In this document: piece after piece, positions 1-9,976 of the stretch
Layout of the letters: every line of letters begins with the position of its first letter
How positions within the stretch are numbered: the stretch's first letter is position 1
Source of the DNA: an uncultured Eubacteriales bacterium
Lineage (GTDB): Bacteria > Bacillota > Clostridia > Oscillospirales > CAG-272
DNA: 64,000 nucleotides
Assembly (NCBI GenBank): GCA_934378145.1
Contig: CAKXXW010000005.1
Coordinates: 27,444-91,443 of the forward strand
Direction: 5' to 3'
Program-made: the position numbers and the translations under genes
Notes under the pieces: model-generated
Told to the model about the DNA's origin: nothing
The model's database searches: none
Seen by the model: the letters and a program-made list of their open reading frames with translations, nothing else

Positions 1-1658
1 TTTTCGAGAGTTTTCGGAACGAATATGCCGGTAGAGCCGTTGGCGGTACCGTTCGTCGCACCGAAGTAGTAGGCAAGGTAGGGATTCGACGCCGCAAGAG
101 TGTCAAGATTCAGCTCGCGAAGCGATCTCATTCCCGCGAGAGAACCCGCCTCAAGGGTATAACCGCTGAGGTTGACCGAGGTCAGGTTCGAATCGCCGTA
201 GAAGGCGTTCGCGGCGATCTTCTTCACATTGCCGGGAAGGCTGAGCGTCGTCGGGGCGTTCTCGCCCGGGATATATCTGAGGAGCGTCGCTCCGCTATCG
301 CCGTAGAGGTTGCCCTCGATTATCTTGTATGTTGCATTGCCGCCGTCGATTATGAGAGTAGGCGAACATTCGGTGAGAACACCGGTCCCGAAGCTCTTGA
401 GAGACGCGGGGACGGTAAAGCTCACGAGCGAGCCACAATCCGAGAAGGCGTAATCGCCGATGGATGTGACCTTGTCGCTGAGTTTGACCGTCTTGAGCGC
501 CCTGCATCCCGAGAACGCGCTCTCGCCTATCACGGTGAGCGCATCGGGGAGAGTCATCTCGGTAAGGCTTCCGCATCCGAGGAATGTGCCGTCGGCAAGT
601 GACACAAGCGACTCAATGCTTCCGAAATCCGCAAGCCTGCCGCATCCGCTGAAAGCATATGCTCCGAGGCTCTTGCAGGCGGCGCTGAGGTTTACCGATG
701 TGAGCTTCTCACATCCCGAGAACGCCGCATCGCCGACCTTCGCGATCGCATCGGGGAGCTTTACCGTAACAAGAGTTCTGTTGTCGGCAAATGCTCTGTC
801 ACCGACAGCGGTCAGAGCAACACCGTCCCACTTTGCGGGAACGATGACATTCTTTGCGCTTCCCTTGTAGGAAACGAGCGTGTCGCCCTTTATCTCAAGC
901 CCTTCGCTGTACGCAAAGCCGTAGAGCTTAAGATCGGCGCCGACCGCCGAAGCGAAGTCATACTTTTTCGTCATAGCCTCGTCGGTGAACCAGCAGTAGA
1001 GGTATTCGCCGTCGGCTTTAAGTGTATCGAGCTTTTCGCCCTTCTTTATCACCGCACTTGCAACGACCTTGCCGTCAATGTATCCGGTGACCTCGGCATA
1101 GCCGTCGGCGACCTTCCAGCCGGCAAAAAGCGTCATATTTTCGGTGACAGCGGTCGAAAAATCAAAGCTCTTCGTGCATTCCCTGTCGGTGAACCAACCT
1201 GAGAAGGTATATCCTTCGCGGGTCGGATCGGCGGGCTTTGCGACGGTCTTGCCGCTTTCGACCGCAAGAGCCGTGACAGAGGAACCTCCGAGGCTGTCAA
1301 AGGAAACGAGGAAATATCCGTGGGGAGTCCACGCGGCGTAGTAGGTCACATCGGCCTTTACTTCGCCGAAGGTCGCCGCGACCGAGAGTGCCTCATCGGT
1401 AAACCAGCCCGCGAAATCGTAACCCTCGCGGGAAGGCTTCTCGGGCTCGGCTACCGTGGCGCCTGCCTTCAGAGTCGAGCTGACCGGCGTGCTGCCGTCA
1501 CGGTAATCAAATGTCACCGTGACGGTATTGTCGGCAGGTTCGGTCGTTACAGTAGTTTCGTCGGGGTTATCCCCGCCGTTGCAGTTCGCGCACGAGGTCG
1601 CAAGGAGTGCCGCACAGAGCAGTACCGCGAGAATTATTAAAAGTCTGAACTTACGCAT
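1..1658 (-). CDS. LRR (BspA-type) lipoprotein with InlB-like repeats, 3' end outside window
   Basis: About 552 residues are visible and no stop codon occurs before the window edge. The N-terminus is a lipoprotein signal with lipobox LATSC (Cys23), so the protein should be anchored on the outer face of the membrane. Three InlB/Listeria-Bacteroides-type repeats follow (about residues 46-110, 115-181, 186-250), each with a REGYxFxGW-like core and a closing Y/F-A-x-W. From about residue 268 there are BspA-type LRR_5 repeats (AFxGCxxLxxVxLPxxVxxIG pattern). The ATG at 1658 has GGAGG upstream and overlaps the stop of the preceding protease gene by 8 nt, so translation is probably coupled. It is the last visible gene of the minus-strand Opp/protease operon. 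The likely role is binding or adhesion at the cell surface; no enzymatic domain is visible. Confidence 0.88.
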   Translation of the reverse strand, partial: MRKFRLLIILAVLLCAALLATSCANCNGGDNPDETTVTTEPADNTVTVTFDYRDGSTPVSSTLKAGATVAEPEKPSREGYDFAGWFTDEALSVAATFGEVKADVTYYAAWTPHGYFLVSFDSLGGSSVTALAVESGKTVAKPADPTREGYTFSGWFTDRECTKSFDFSTAVTENMTLFAGWKVADGYAEVTGYIDGKVVASAVIKKGEKLDTLKADGEYLYCWFTDEAMTKKYDFASAVGADLKLYGFAYSEGLEIKGDTLVSYKGSAKNVIVPAKWDGVALTAVGDRAFADNRTLVTVKLPDAIAKVGDAAFSGCEKLTSVNLSAACKSLGAYAFSGCGRLADFGSIESLVSLADGTFLGCGSLTEMTLPDALTVIGESAFSGCRALKTVKLSDKVTSIGDYAFSDCGSLVSFTVPASLKSFGTGVLTECSPTLIIDGGNATYKIIEGNLYGDSGATLLRYIPGENAPTTLSLPGNVKKIAANAFYGDSNLTSVNLSGYTLEAGSLAGMRSLRELNLDTLAASNPYLAYYFGATNGTANGSTGIFVPKTLE

Positions 1659-4600
1659 CTGCGTTTCCTCCTGCTTTCTTCTTAAGGATTATCAGCGCCC
1701 ATCCGGCGAGCGGTATCATTGCGAGAGCGTTTATGAAGCCTCCGCAACCGCCGCAGCCCGAATCTCCGCCGCCTGCGTTATCGGTGGTATCCGACGGAGT
1801 GGTGCTTCCGCTGTCGTCGGGAGCCTTTGAGCCATCGTTTCCGGAAGTCGTCGTATCGTCCGGATCATCGGGCGTTTCGGGGTTGTCGCGGCGGAGCTGC
1901 TCGGCAGCCTGCACGGCTTTTGTCAGCTTATCGCTGTTGGTAACGAAGGTGAGCTGATCCTTGTCAAGTGTCTTGAATATGCGGTTCAGGTACTCGACCT
2001 GTTCGACATCGGCAAGGGTGATCGTCTCGGGGAGCTGATCTATGAGCTTTATCAGAAGCTCGGTGCTGTTCGTCATCGAGACGGTCTCGGTCTTGAGTGC
2101 CGTGCCGATATAGCGGGTCCATGTATAGCTGTCATAGCGGACCGCGTTCTTCGGGGTCGTTACCGTGAGCTTTACATTCTCTCCGCCCTGTCCGGGGATG
2201 AAATCAACGAAGTTGTTGTAGGTCCAGCCGTCGGGGGACGCAGCGTAGTATCTGCTCTCGAGTATCGGCGCTTCGACCGACAGGAAGTTGAGCTTTTCAA
2301 GCGAAGTGCATCCGTAGAAGGCACCCGCACCGACATTCGTTACCGTCCTTGCGACGGTGATCTCCTTAAGGCTGACATTCGTCGAGAATGCCTCCTGCTC
2401 TATTCTTACGGTTCCGTCGAGGACTGTGTATGCCTCGTCGGTGAGTCCCGCAGGATACGCGACAAGCTCGTACTTTCCGTCACCGAGATTGTGGTAAAGG
2501 ACACCCTTTTCGTCGGTGAAGTAGTCCTTGCAGTCCTTGTCGACGCTGATCTTGTTTATTCTGAGTACATTGTCATCGGTCGAGTTGAACGCTTTCGTGA
2601 TGAAGGCGGACGCCGCGACCTCTTTGACGGTTGCGGGGAGCGAGACCTCGGTCACCCTTGTGAGATAGAAGGGATACGAGCCGAGCTTTTCGAGCTTACC
2701 GAAACTGACCGAGCCGAGGGACGACGCAAGCATGAATGCGTAATCTCCGACCTCGACACAGGCGGGAAGCGTGAGCTTTGTGAGCGATCCGGCGCGGTAG
2801 AAGGCACCGAAGCCGATATTTTCAAGGGCATCCGCCTTGAGGGATGCGAGCTTTTCCGCGTAGCCGAAGCCGTATCTTCCGATCTCCTTAAGAGCAGGAA
2901 GCTCAAGCGAAGCTATCTCAGAGCCGTAGAAGCCATAATCTCCGATCTTCTCGAGCTTCGGAGCTTTGAGGCTCGTCACAGCCGATCCGACCATGGCGTA
3001 ATCGCCAAGCTCGGTGACATTCGCAAGGTCAAGCGATTTCAGCGCCGAAGTGCCGAAGAAGGCAAACTTTCCGACGCTCTTCGCCGACGAGACATTGACA
3101 TCGGTCAGCGATACATCGCCGTAGAAGCAGTAATCGGGGATCGCTTCGACGGAAGTGGGAAGAGTTATCTTCTTCAGTCCCGTCTCGGCAAAGCACGCCT
3201 CGCCGAGTGTCGTGACCGACGCGGGGAGTGTGATCTCTTCAAGATTTTCGCACTGTCTGAATGCATAGCCGCCTATCGTGTCGACCTTTCCGCCGAAGCT
3301 GACCGAGGTCAGATTCTTGCAGAGCGTGAACATTCCGTAAGGAATTTCGGTAAGCTGTGCCGGAAGCGTAACGGTCGTTATACCGTAGTTTCCGAGGAAG
3401 GCATTCTCGCCTATCTCGGTCACCGACGCGGGAAGCGTGAAATCTCCCCATGCGATATTCGTGCATCCGTAGAAGGCGCTGTCGCCTATCTCTTCAAGCG
3501 ATCCGGGAAGTGCGAATGATGTGAGGTACGGGCAGGTATTGAAGGCATCGTCTCCGATCTCCTTCAGACTGTCGGACAGAGTGACGCTGCGGACGGTGCT
3601 TCGTGTGAAGGCGCCCTTTCCGATGACCTCGACTCCCGTCATGACGAATGTTCCGACACCCGCCTTGTAGGAGAATGCGTAATCACCGATCTCCTTGACC
3701 GTTGCGGGAAGCACTATGCGGTTTGCAATCTTTCCGGCGGGGGCAAGGATCAGCTTCGACATATCCTTTGAGTAGAGGAAGCCGTTATTGACCGAGAGGT
3801 ACTTGCTTCCCGGTTCAAGTGTGAATTCGGTAACATTGTATGTTCCGTAGAAGGCCGCCTCACCGAGAGACAGGACCTTTGCATCGGCACTGAAGGTAAC
3901 AGCCTCGAGAGCCGAGCATCCGCCGAAGGCGAACATTCCTATATACTCGCAGTCCGCGGGGATGAATACCGACGGCAGGCTCGAGCAGCTCGCAAAGGCG
4001 TAGTCGCCGATGTATTTCGCCGAGCCCTCGAACACGAGGTTGACAAGCGACGAGCAGCCGTTGAAGGCGCCGTAGCCTATCTCGGTGACATCGGTGAGGA
4101 AGTTGACCTCGGATATTCTCGAGCATCCGAGGAAGGCAAGTCTGCCGACGAAATCGACCGACAGATCGAGCTTCTGTATTGCCGTGCAGAATGCGAAGCA
4201 GTATTCGGGGATGCTTTTACGCTCGCCGACCTTCAGGGTCGTGATACCCGAGCATGAAACGAAGGCGAATTCGCCGAGCTGTCCGACCTTGCTGACATCG
4301 AGCGAGGTGAGCGACTTACAATATCCGAACGCATATTCGCAGATTGTGTAGCATCCGCTGAGATCGACCTCTTCGAGTGCCGAGCAGCCGTAGAAGGCAA
4401 GTCTCGAGATCGAATGTACATTTTCAAGGTTGATCTTTTTGAGTTTTTCGTTATGACCGACGCCCCACTCGGCAATGTTTTTCAGAGTCGAGGGAAGCAC
4501 GATCTCTTCAAGGTTCTCGCATCCGTAGAAGGCTCCGTACTGGATCTCTTCAACGCCTTCGGGGATGATCACCTTCTTTATATACTTATTGTTTGCAAAG

Positions 4601-7600
4601 GCGAGGCGGTAGATCGTGGTGATACCCTTCTCTGCCGGTATCTCGACAACACCGTTCTCATCTCCGCGTCCGGTGTAAGACTTCATGTAGATGCTCTCGA
4701 TGTTGAATTCCTGCTTGACATTGACCGAGCATTCCGCCTTGAAGAGCTTGCCGGTCGCGACTGCAGTGACGCTGGCGCGTCCCGAATTCTTCGCATACAC
4801 CGTGCAATGGAGCGGGTTTTCGGGGTCGACCGTGAGCGTTACGAGCTTCGATGTCGTGCGCCATTCGATCGTAGGTGTTTCGGTGAGGTTATACGGCATA
4901 AGCTCGACATAAAGCTCTATCGTTTCGCCGCGTTCGACATTTACCGTGGTCTCGTTCATACGCAGTCCCGACAGCGGGATCGAACTTCCGCTCGCCTGAC
5001 CCGTGCAGACCACCTCGACCGAGGATGAAGCTCCGGTCGCCGAGGTCGCCGTGATGGTCACGGTCCCCTCTTTGAGCGCCGTAACGATGCCGTCCTTAAC
5101 TACCGCGACGCTCTCATCGGAGGATTTCCATGTGAGGTCGGCGGTGTAGACATCCTTCGGCTCTGTCTCAAGGTTCTCGAGAAGATTCTTCTGCGTGAAG
5201 GGCTTCATAATGAAGGAGATCTTCGCGCCCTCGGCAGTAGTCTCTCTGCCGTTTCTGAAGGAGACTTCCGTCGCGTCGGTCTTCTTCAGCGTGTAGTAAA
5301 GGCTCGTGCTGTTCTTTGAGTAGTCATATACCTGGATACCGATGTTCTTCGAACCCGGCTCCGCTCCGTCCTTCATCTTGTACCAGAGATCTGTAAGATC
5401 GTGGGTGATCTTGTTGACCTCGCCGCCCTTGAAGTCGTCGACCGGGATCATTCCCTTTACGAGAGGCTCGGCGTTCACGGGATTGCCGTTTTCATCAAGG
5501 TAATCATAGGTATAGAGGAAGTAGCCCTGCACATATCTGTTATCGTATATGTGCATATCGAGGAGGTAATCGGTGATATCGCCCGCGCTGTTCTTCTTCA
5601 CGCGGAGAGTGTTGAGGTCATCGCGGATGACGGGAGCTTCATCGTCCATATAGAAGCTGAAGCTGAAGGTGTTCTTGCTGTTGTTCTGCTCACCATCCCA
5701 ATCAAGCTCGCATGTCATCGTGAAATCGTACTTTGTATTGTTTGCAAGACCCGCGGTGGAGGCATCGAAGTCGACCTCGACATAGCCTCCGGTCTGCTGA
5801 CCGTTGTAGTAGGACTTGCGGCAGTTCTGCGTTTCGCGCTCAAACACCACCTTACCGGTCACGGAGTCGGTGATCTTCATCTTTACCGTCTTCGCGTTGC
5901 GGAGAAGTCCCGCCGCGATGATGTAGAGCTTGAAGTTTCCGTCGGTCGACGAAGTGAGCGAGCAGTATTTTTCAAGAGTTGCGGGCTGTTCGTAGCCGTC
6001 GGCAAGTATGAAGCCGACCTTGCCCATATAGTAGTATCCGAAATCGTCCTCGGTCCTGCCGCTGCCATTATAGTAGCCGACCATCGGGATGGTCGCGAAC
6101 ACATCGGGCTTGAGCTTCTCATCCTCAAGGATCGAGGTGTTCTTCTGCTCTTCACCGACCTCGAATTCGGTAACATCGAGCATGGGAGCCGCTGTCCAGT
6201 CACCGTAGAAGCCGAGGTAAGGCAGAGTAAGATCGGTATCGCAATCCTGCGCGTCAAGAGACACAAAGCCCTCGACATACATACCGTTTTTGAACTTTTC
6301 ATCAAGGTACTTGCGGTCCGCGTCGCTGAGCTTCACGGTCGCCGTGACCGTCGCGTCACCGTAACCGCTGACCGTAAGCATACTGCCGTTGAGCCTTCCG
6401 TTCTCGACCGAATAGGTGACATCGGGAGAAAGCATATATGCCTGCTCTCCGACAGTCTTGCCGTCCGACGAAATGCTCTCGGTCATCGTGATGACCGACA
6501 TATTGTAGGACTGAACGGTACCGGAAAGGTTCACGACATGGAATACGAGCTTATATTCGCCCGTCTTTTTCGGGTCGTCACCGAGCGAGAGCTTCGATTT
6601 GTCGCTGCCCTCGACAAGGATATATGCGGGAGTCTTTATGGCTCTTTCTGCATCGGCAAGTCCGGCTCCCTGCTTTCTCGGGGAGTAAGGATTTCCCGCC
6701 TCGTTTCTGAGGATGGATGCCGTCGACATGAGCAGACGGTTGACAAATACCATGGTCTCCTTCGCCGTAAGGTCGGGGTACTTCGCCTTCACAGACTGTC
6801 TGACGAGCGCGGCGGAGCCGGCGTAGTTCGGGCAAGCCATGGAAGTACCCGAGAGTATATCATAGCCTCCCCTGACCGCGGAATTGATGTCGCCGCCGTA
6901 AGAGGTCACATCGGGCGACAGCTCAAGGTCGGGGTTCGGCCCCCACGACGAGAAGTCGCTCATGAAAGGACCGGCAAGGTTATCGGCATCGAACAGAAGC
7001 TTGCCCGTCGGATGCTCCTCGAAATACTTACCCGCGTCCATCGAGATCGAGCAGGCGGGAAGATCCGAGATACCTATCGTCATCGTGATATTACCCGAGA
7101 CATTGTTGTAGATTATCGCACCGATAGCGCCGTGGTTCTTCGCGATATCGACCTTAAGCTCAAAGGTCTCGACACCGCGCTTGATAACGGCTATCTTACC
7201 GGTAACATCGACTCTTGAGTAGTCGGAATCGTTTCCGGTACCCGAGATGAGTACATATTCGAGCGACGCCGACTGCTTGCCGTTAAGCATTTTCTCATAG
7301 AATTCTATCTCGTCGCCGTTGCTCTTCTTTGCCTTTGTGAGGTAGACGGGAAGCTCGCCGTTGGCGTAGACATAATGCGTCTTAGCACCGGTAACGGAAG
7401 CTACCGAGGTCGAGGACGGATAGGTCGCGGGAGAACCGATCGTGGCGGAGTCGGGGTTGCTTGCAAGGTTCGTATCGCCCCTTGTCGATCCCTTAGCCGA
7501 CGAGCTGGAGTTCGATGCCGCGACGATAAGGTTTATACCTGCCTCGCGCACCGAGTCGTATATCTCGTTGACACCCTCATCGTCAGCCGCGCGCGAGAAA

Positions 7601-8619
7601 CCGCAAGACGAGCCGAGCGACATATTGATGACATCAACACCGAGCATCACCGAGTCGGCAAGACCGGCAAGGATATCCTCGGTCTGGGCGCCGGCGTCCT
7701 CGTTGCTGAAGACCTTCATTATAACGAGCTGAGCGTCTATCGCAACGCCCGTGATGGTGTCGTCCTTACCCGCGATAATACCCGCGACATGGGTACCGTG
7801 GTCGTTTATCGGATAAACATCGGAATCCTTGTCGGCGTAGTCGAAGGTATAAGGTACCTTCGGCGAATGGTAGGTCGATTCCCATCTTGCGTTTTCGTCG
7901 AGCTTCGCTGCCTCAAGGTAGGGGAAAAGCTCCTCTACGCGGTCGGCGTCAAGGATCGGCACGCAGTCGGGAAGTCTCTGGAATGCGCTGTGGGTATAGT
8001 CAAGTCCGGTATCGAGTATCGCAACGACTGTCTTCTTACCGGTAAGACCCGTACCGGACGAGTTGTAGATACCCGTTCCGTAAGCATTCAGAGCGTTATC
8101 GGTCGCCGCTTCGGCGGGTTCGTAGCGCTCCGAGATCATTACCTTCTTCACGCCCGAAGCATTCTCGAGAGCCTTGAGATCCTTATACTTGATCTTGCAG
8201 GAAAAACCCGAGAACAGGGTCGTGTAGTGATACTTGACCGAGATTATCTTATCTCCGAACGAGTTTATAAGCTCATTCTGAGCTTTTTCCATATTTTCGG
8301 CAGCCTTTTTGCCCTCCGATGACAGGGCGTAAGCCGAGACGCTCTTCCCCGCTGCCTCGGCAGCCGAGAGGAGGGACTCGCCCTCAAGGCGTACTATTAC
8401 GGTTATCTCATCGTCCGACTTATACTGTTTTCCGGCCGAGGCGTTGAGCTGAGTCTTGCCGGAGGTGTCGGCGCTGAGATTGCCGTTTATGTTTCCGGTA
8501 TCGGCACCGGGCATATCGCCGTTAAGCAGCGGCGATGCGCTTGCGGGCAACACCGCGGTCCCCGCGACAAAAACAAAGGCAAGCAGCAGACAAAGCAGTC
8601 GCTTGATGCTCTTTTTCAT
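1651..8619 (-). CDS. Secreted subtilisin-like (S8) serine protease fused to LRR repeats
   Basis: Roughly 2,320 residues. The chosen ATG (8619) has GGGAGA 8 nt upstream; an in-frame ATG at 8634 is possible but has no ribosome site. Order of parts, numbered from the longer start: Sec signal peptide ending ASA; inhibitor-I9-like propeptide (about 75-170); S8 catalytic domain with Asp208 (ILDTG), His279 (NDHGTH) and Ser598 (GTSMACP), so the triad is complete; a PA-type insert (about 420-550); C5a-peptidase-like beta domains; two Big_2/Ig-like domains (about 1170-1310); many BspA-type LRR_5 repeats (about 1320-2190); and a tail with GCGGCGG, a hydrophobic helix and KKK. It lacks a lipobox, so the tail is the likely surface anchor. 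It sits downstream of an oligopeptide transporter, suggesting extracellular proteolysis feeding peptide import. Substrate unknown. Confidence 0.93.
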   Translation of the reverse strand: MKKSIKRLLCLLLAFVFVAGTAVLPASASPLLNGDMPGADTGNINGNLSADTSGKTQLNASAGKQYKSDDEITVIVRLEGESLLSAAEAAGKSVSAYALSSEGKKAAENMEKAQNELINSFGDKIISVKYHYTTLFSGFSCKIKYKDLKALENASGVKKVMISERYEPAEAATDNALNAYGTGIYNSSGTGLTGKKTVVAILDTGLDYTHSAFQRLPDCVPILDADRVEELFPYLEAAKLDENARWESTYHSPKVPYTFDYADKDSDVYPINDHGTHVAGIIAGKDDTITGVAIDAQLVIMKVFSNEDAGAQTEDILAGLADSVMLGVDVINMSLGSSCGFSRAADDEGVNEIYDSVREAGINLIVAASNSSSSAKGSTRGDTNLASNPDSATIGSPATYPSSTSVASVTGAKTHYVYANGELPVYLTKAKKSNGDEIEFYEKMLNGKQSASLEYVLISGTGNDSDYSRVDVTGKIAVIKRGVETFELKVDIAKNHGAIGAIIYNNVSGNITMTIGISDLPACSISMDAGKYFEEHPTGKLLFDADNLAGPFMSDFSSWGPNPDLELSPDVTSYGGDINSAVRGGYDILSGTSMACPNYAGSAALVRQSVKAKYPDLTAKETMVFVNRLLMSTASILRNEAGNPYSPRKQGAGLADAERAIKTPAYILVEGSDKSKLSLGDDPKKTGEYKLVFHVVNLSGTVQSYNMSVITMTESISSDGKTVGEQAYMLSPDVTYSVENGRLNGSMLTVSGYGDATVTATVKLSDADRKYLDEKFKNGMYVEGFVSLDAQDCDTDLTLPYLGFYGDWTAAPMLDVTEFEVGEEQKNTSILEDEKLKPDVFATIPMVGYYNGSGRTEDDFGYYYMGKVGFILADGYEQPATLEKYCSLTSSTDGNFKLYIIAAGLLRNAKTVKMKITDSVTGKVVFERETQNCRKSYYNGQQTGGYVEVDFDASTAGLANNTKYDFTMTCELDWDGEQNNSKNTFSFSFYMDDEAPVIRDDLNTLRVKKNSAGDITDYLLDMHIYDNRYVQGYFLYTYDYLDENGNPVNAEPLVKGMIPVDDFKGGEVNKITHDLTDLWYKMKDGAEPGSKNIGIQVYDYSKNSTSLYYTLKKTDATEVSFRNGRETTAEGAKISFIMKPFTQKNLLENLETEPKDVYTADLTWKSSDESVAVVKDGIVTALKEGTVTITATSATGASSSVEVVCTGQASGSSIPLSGLRMNETTVNVERGETIELYVELMPYNLTETPTIEWRTTSKLVTLTVDPENPLHCTVYAKNSGRASVTAVATGKLFKAECSVNVKQEFNIESIYMKSYTGRGDENGVVEIPAEKGITTIYRLAFANNKYIKKVIIPEGVEEIQYGAFYGCENLEEIVLPSTLKNIAEWGVGHNEKLKKINLENVHSISRLAFYGCSALEEVDLSGCYTICEYAFGYCKSLTSLDVSKVGQLGEFAFVSCSGITTLKVGERKSIPEYCFAFCTAIQKLDLSVDFVGRLAFLGCSRISEVNFLTDVTEIGYGAFNGCSSLVNLVFEGSAKYIGDYAFASCSSLPSVFIPADCEYIGMFAFGGCSALEAVTFSADAKVLSLGEAAFYGTYNVTEFTLEPGSKYLSVNNGFLYSKDMSKLILAPAGKIANRIVLPATVKEIGDYAFSYKAGVGTFVMTGVEVIGKGAFTRSTVRSVTLSDSLKEIGDDAFNTCPYLTSFALPGSLEEIGDSAFYGCTNIAWGDFTLPASVTEIGENAFLGNYGITTVTLPAQLTEIPYGMFTLCKNLTSVSFGGKVDTIGGYAFRQCENLEEITLPASVTTLGEACFAETGLKKITLPTSVEAIPDYCFYGDVSLTDVNVSSAKSVGKFAFFGTSALKSLDLANVTELGDYAMVGSAVTSLKAPKLEKIGDYGFYGSEIASLELPALKEIGRYGFGYAEKLASLKADALENIGFGAFYRAGSLTKLTLPACVEVGDYAFMLASSLGSVSFGKLEKLGSYPFYLTRVTEVSLPATVKEVAASAFITKAFNSTDDNVLRINKISVDKDCKDYFTDEKGVLYHNLGDGKYELVAYPAGLTDEAYTVLDGTVRIEQEAFSTNVSLKEITVARTVTNVGAGAFYGCTSLEKLNFLSVEAPILESRYYAASPDGWTYNNFVDFIPGQGGENVKLTVTTPKNAVRYDSYTWTRYIGTALKTETVSMTNSTELLIKLIDQLPETITLADVEQVEYLNRIFKTLDKDQLTFVTNSDKLTKAVQAAEQLRRDNPETPDDPDDTTTSGNDGSKAPDDSGSTTPSDTTDNAGGGDSGCGGCGGFINALAMIPLAGWALIILKKKAGGNADA

Positions 8620-8682
8620 ACTTCTTTCTCCCATTTTTCCGCCCTGCGGCGGTTCAGATTAGTTTGGTTTCGCTTTTTTGCG

Positions 8683-8946
8683 TCATCTCAGCCACAAGAA
8701 CGCGATGACGAAGGCAAGGGCGAGCGCCCCGAGCGCGATAAGCACATAAGGAAGCATCGTAAGGTACGCAGCCTTTATCATGGCGCGCAGCTCCTTATGT
8801 GTCGGCTTATCGGGGTCGTGTTCCTTTTTCTTCCGTTCCGGAAGATTCGGCTGATACCAAGGCATTCCGTCAACATTCATATTGACGATGGTCCTGCCGT
8901 CATCCTCCGGCTCGGTAGGCTTCTTTTTTTCTTTATCCTTTTTCAT
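8683..8946 (-). CDS. Small single-helix membrane protein of the Opp operon
   Basis: 87 residues, starting at an ATG that overlaps the end of the upstream oppF-like gene by 14 nt. The first 55 residues are highly charged and Lys-rich (KKDKEKKK near the start), followed by one hydrophobic segment at about residues 64-86, which ends the protein. The predicted topology is a cytoplasmic N-terminal arm with one C-terminal transmembrane helix. A longer reading that starts at 9117 lies inside oppF and was not used. No family was recognised. Its tight coupling to the ABC transporter genes suggests an accessory role for the transporter, but this is inferred from position only. Confidence 0.72.
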   Translation of the reverse strand: MKKDKEKKKPTEPEDDGRTIVNMNVDGMPWYQPNLPERKKKEHDPDKPTHKELRAMIKAAYLTMLPYVLIALGALALAFVIAFLWLR

Positions 8947-9976
8947 TGGTTTCTCCGCCCGTTTCCTCGGCGGGAGAGCCGCAGAGGAAGCACGCGACCT
9001 TGTGTCCGTTACCCATATCGGTAAGGGCAGGGCGCTTCTGCTTGCATATCTCCATACACTTTGAGCAACGGGTGTGGAATTTGCATCCCGCGGGGCAATT
9101 GACCGGTGACGGAACATCTCCGGTAAGGACTATCCTGTTTATCTGCGCATGCGGATCGGGGATCGGCGCTGCCGACAGGAGCGACTGCGTATAAGGATGC
9201 AGCGGGTTATCGAATATCTCGTGCTTGCTTCCTATCTCCACCATACTGCCGAGGTACATAACTCCGACATGTGAGGATATGTGCTTTACGACAGACAGGT
9301 CGTGGGATATGAAGAGATAGGTCAGCCCCATATCGAGCTGGAGTTTTTTCAGAAGGTTTACTATCTGCGCCTGTATCGAGACATCGAGAGCCGAGACAGG
9401 CTCATCGCAGACGACGAACTCGGGCTTTACGGCAAGAGCGCGGGCGATACAGATCCTTTGCCTCTGACCTCCCGAAAACTCGTGAGGATAGCGCTCGTAA
9501 TAATAGTCGTGCAGTCCGCACTTCTTCATTATTCCGAGTACATACTCGCGCAGCTCCTTGTCGGGAACTATCTTATGTACCTTCACCGCCTCGGCGATTA
9601 TATCGCCGATAGGCATACGCGGAGGAAGCGAGGAATAGGGGTCCTGGAACACTATCTGCATCCTTGTGCGCAGACCAGCCTTCCTCAGTTTTGAGGAGGT
9701 ATAATTCGTTATATCTACGCCGTCGTAGATTATCTGACCGCCGCTGATCTCGTGAAGATGAAGGATCGTGCGTCCGAGGGTCGTCTTTCCGCATCCCGAT
9801 TCGCCGACGATACCGAGCGTCGAGCCGCGGGGTACCGTGAACGATACATCATCGACCGCCTTTAGGAACACCTTCGGCTTCCCGAAAAAGCTCTTCGCAG
9901 CCGGAAAATATTTTTTGAGATGGTTTACTTCGAGAAGAATGTCCCGCGTATCTTCGGTCATATTTTCATTTTTCAT
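8933..9976 (-). CDS. oppF: Oligopeptide ABC transporter ATP-binding protein (OppF/DppF type)
   Basis: About 347 residues from the ATG at 9976, which overlaps the end of the oppD-like gene by 11 nt. An upstream extension to 10027 lies within oppD and was rejected. It contains Walker A GESGCGKTT, signature LSGGQ-like FSGGQRQRI, Walker B FVVCDEP, and the Opp C-terminal extension with four Cys in a C-x5-C-x2-C-x3-C arrangement. It should be one of the two cytoplasmic ATPases driving import of peptides delivered by the binding lipoprotein encoded at 13605-16184. The four-Cys arrangement is shared by the family and has been reported to hold an iron-sulfur cluster in the mycobacterial Opp system; that function is an inference here. 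Confidence 0.92.
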   Translation of the reverse strand: MKNENMTEDTRDILLEVNHLKKYFPAAKSFFGKPKVFLKAVDDVSFTVPRGSTLGIVGESGCGKTTLGRTILHLHEISGGQIIYDGVDITNYTSSKLRKAGLRTRMQIVFQDPYSSLPPRMPIGDIIAEAVKVHKIVPDKELREYVLGIMKKCGLHDYYYERYPHEFSGGQRQRICIARALAVKPEFVVCDEPVSALDVSIQAQIVNLLKKLQLDMGLTYLFISHDLSVVKHISSHVGVMYLGSMVEIGSKHEIFDNPLHPYTQSLLSAAPIPDPHAQINRIVLTGDVPSPVNCPAGCKFHTRCSKCMEICKQKRPALTDMGNGHKVACFLCGSPAEETGGETNEKG

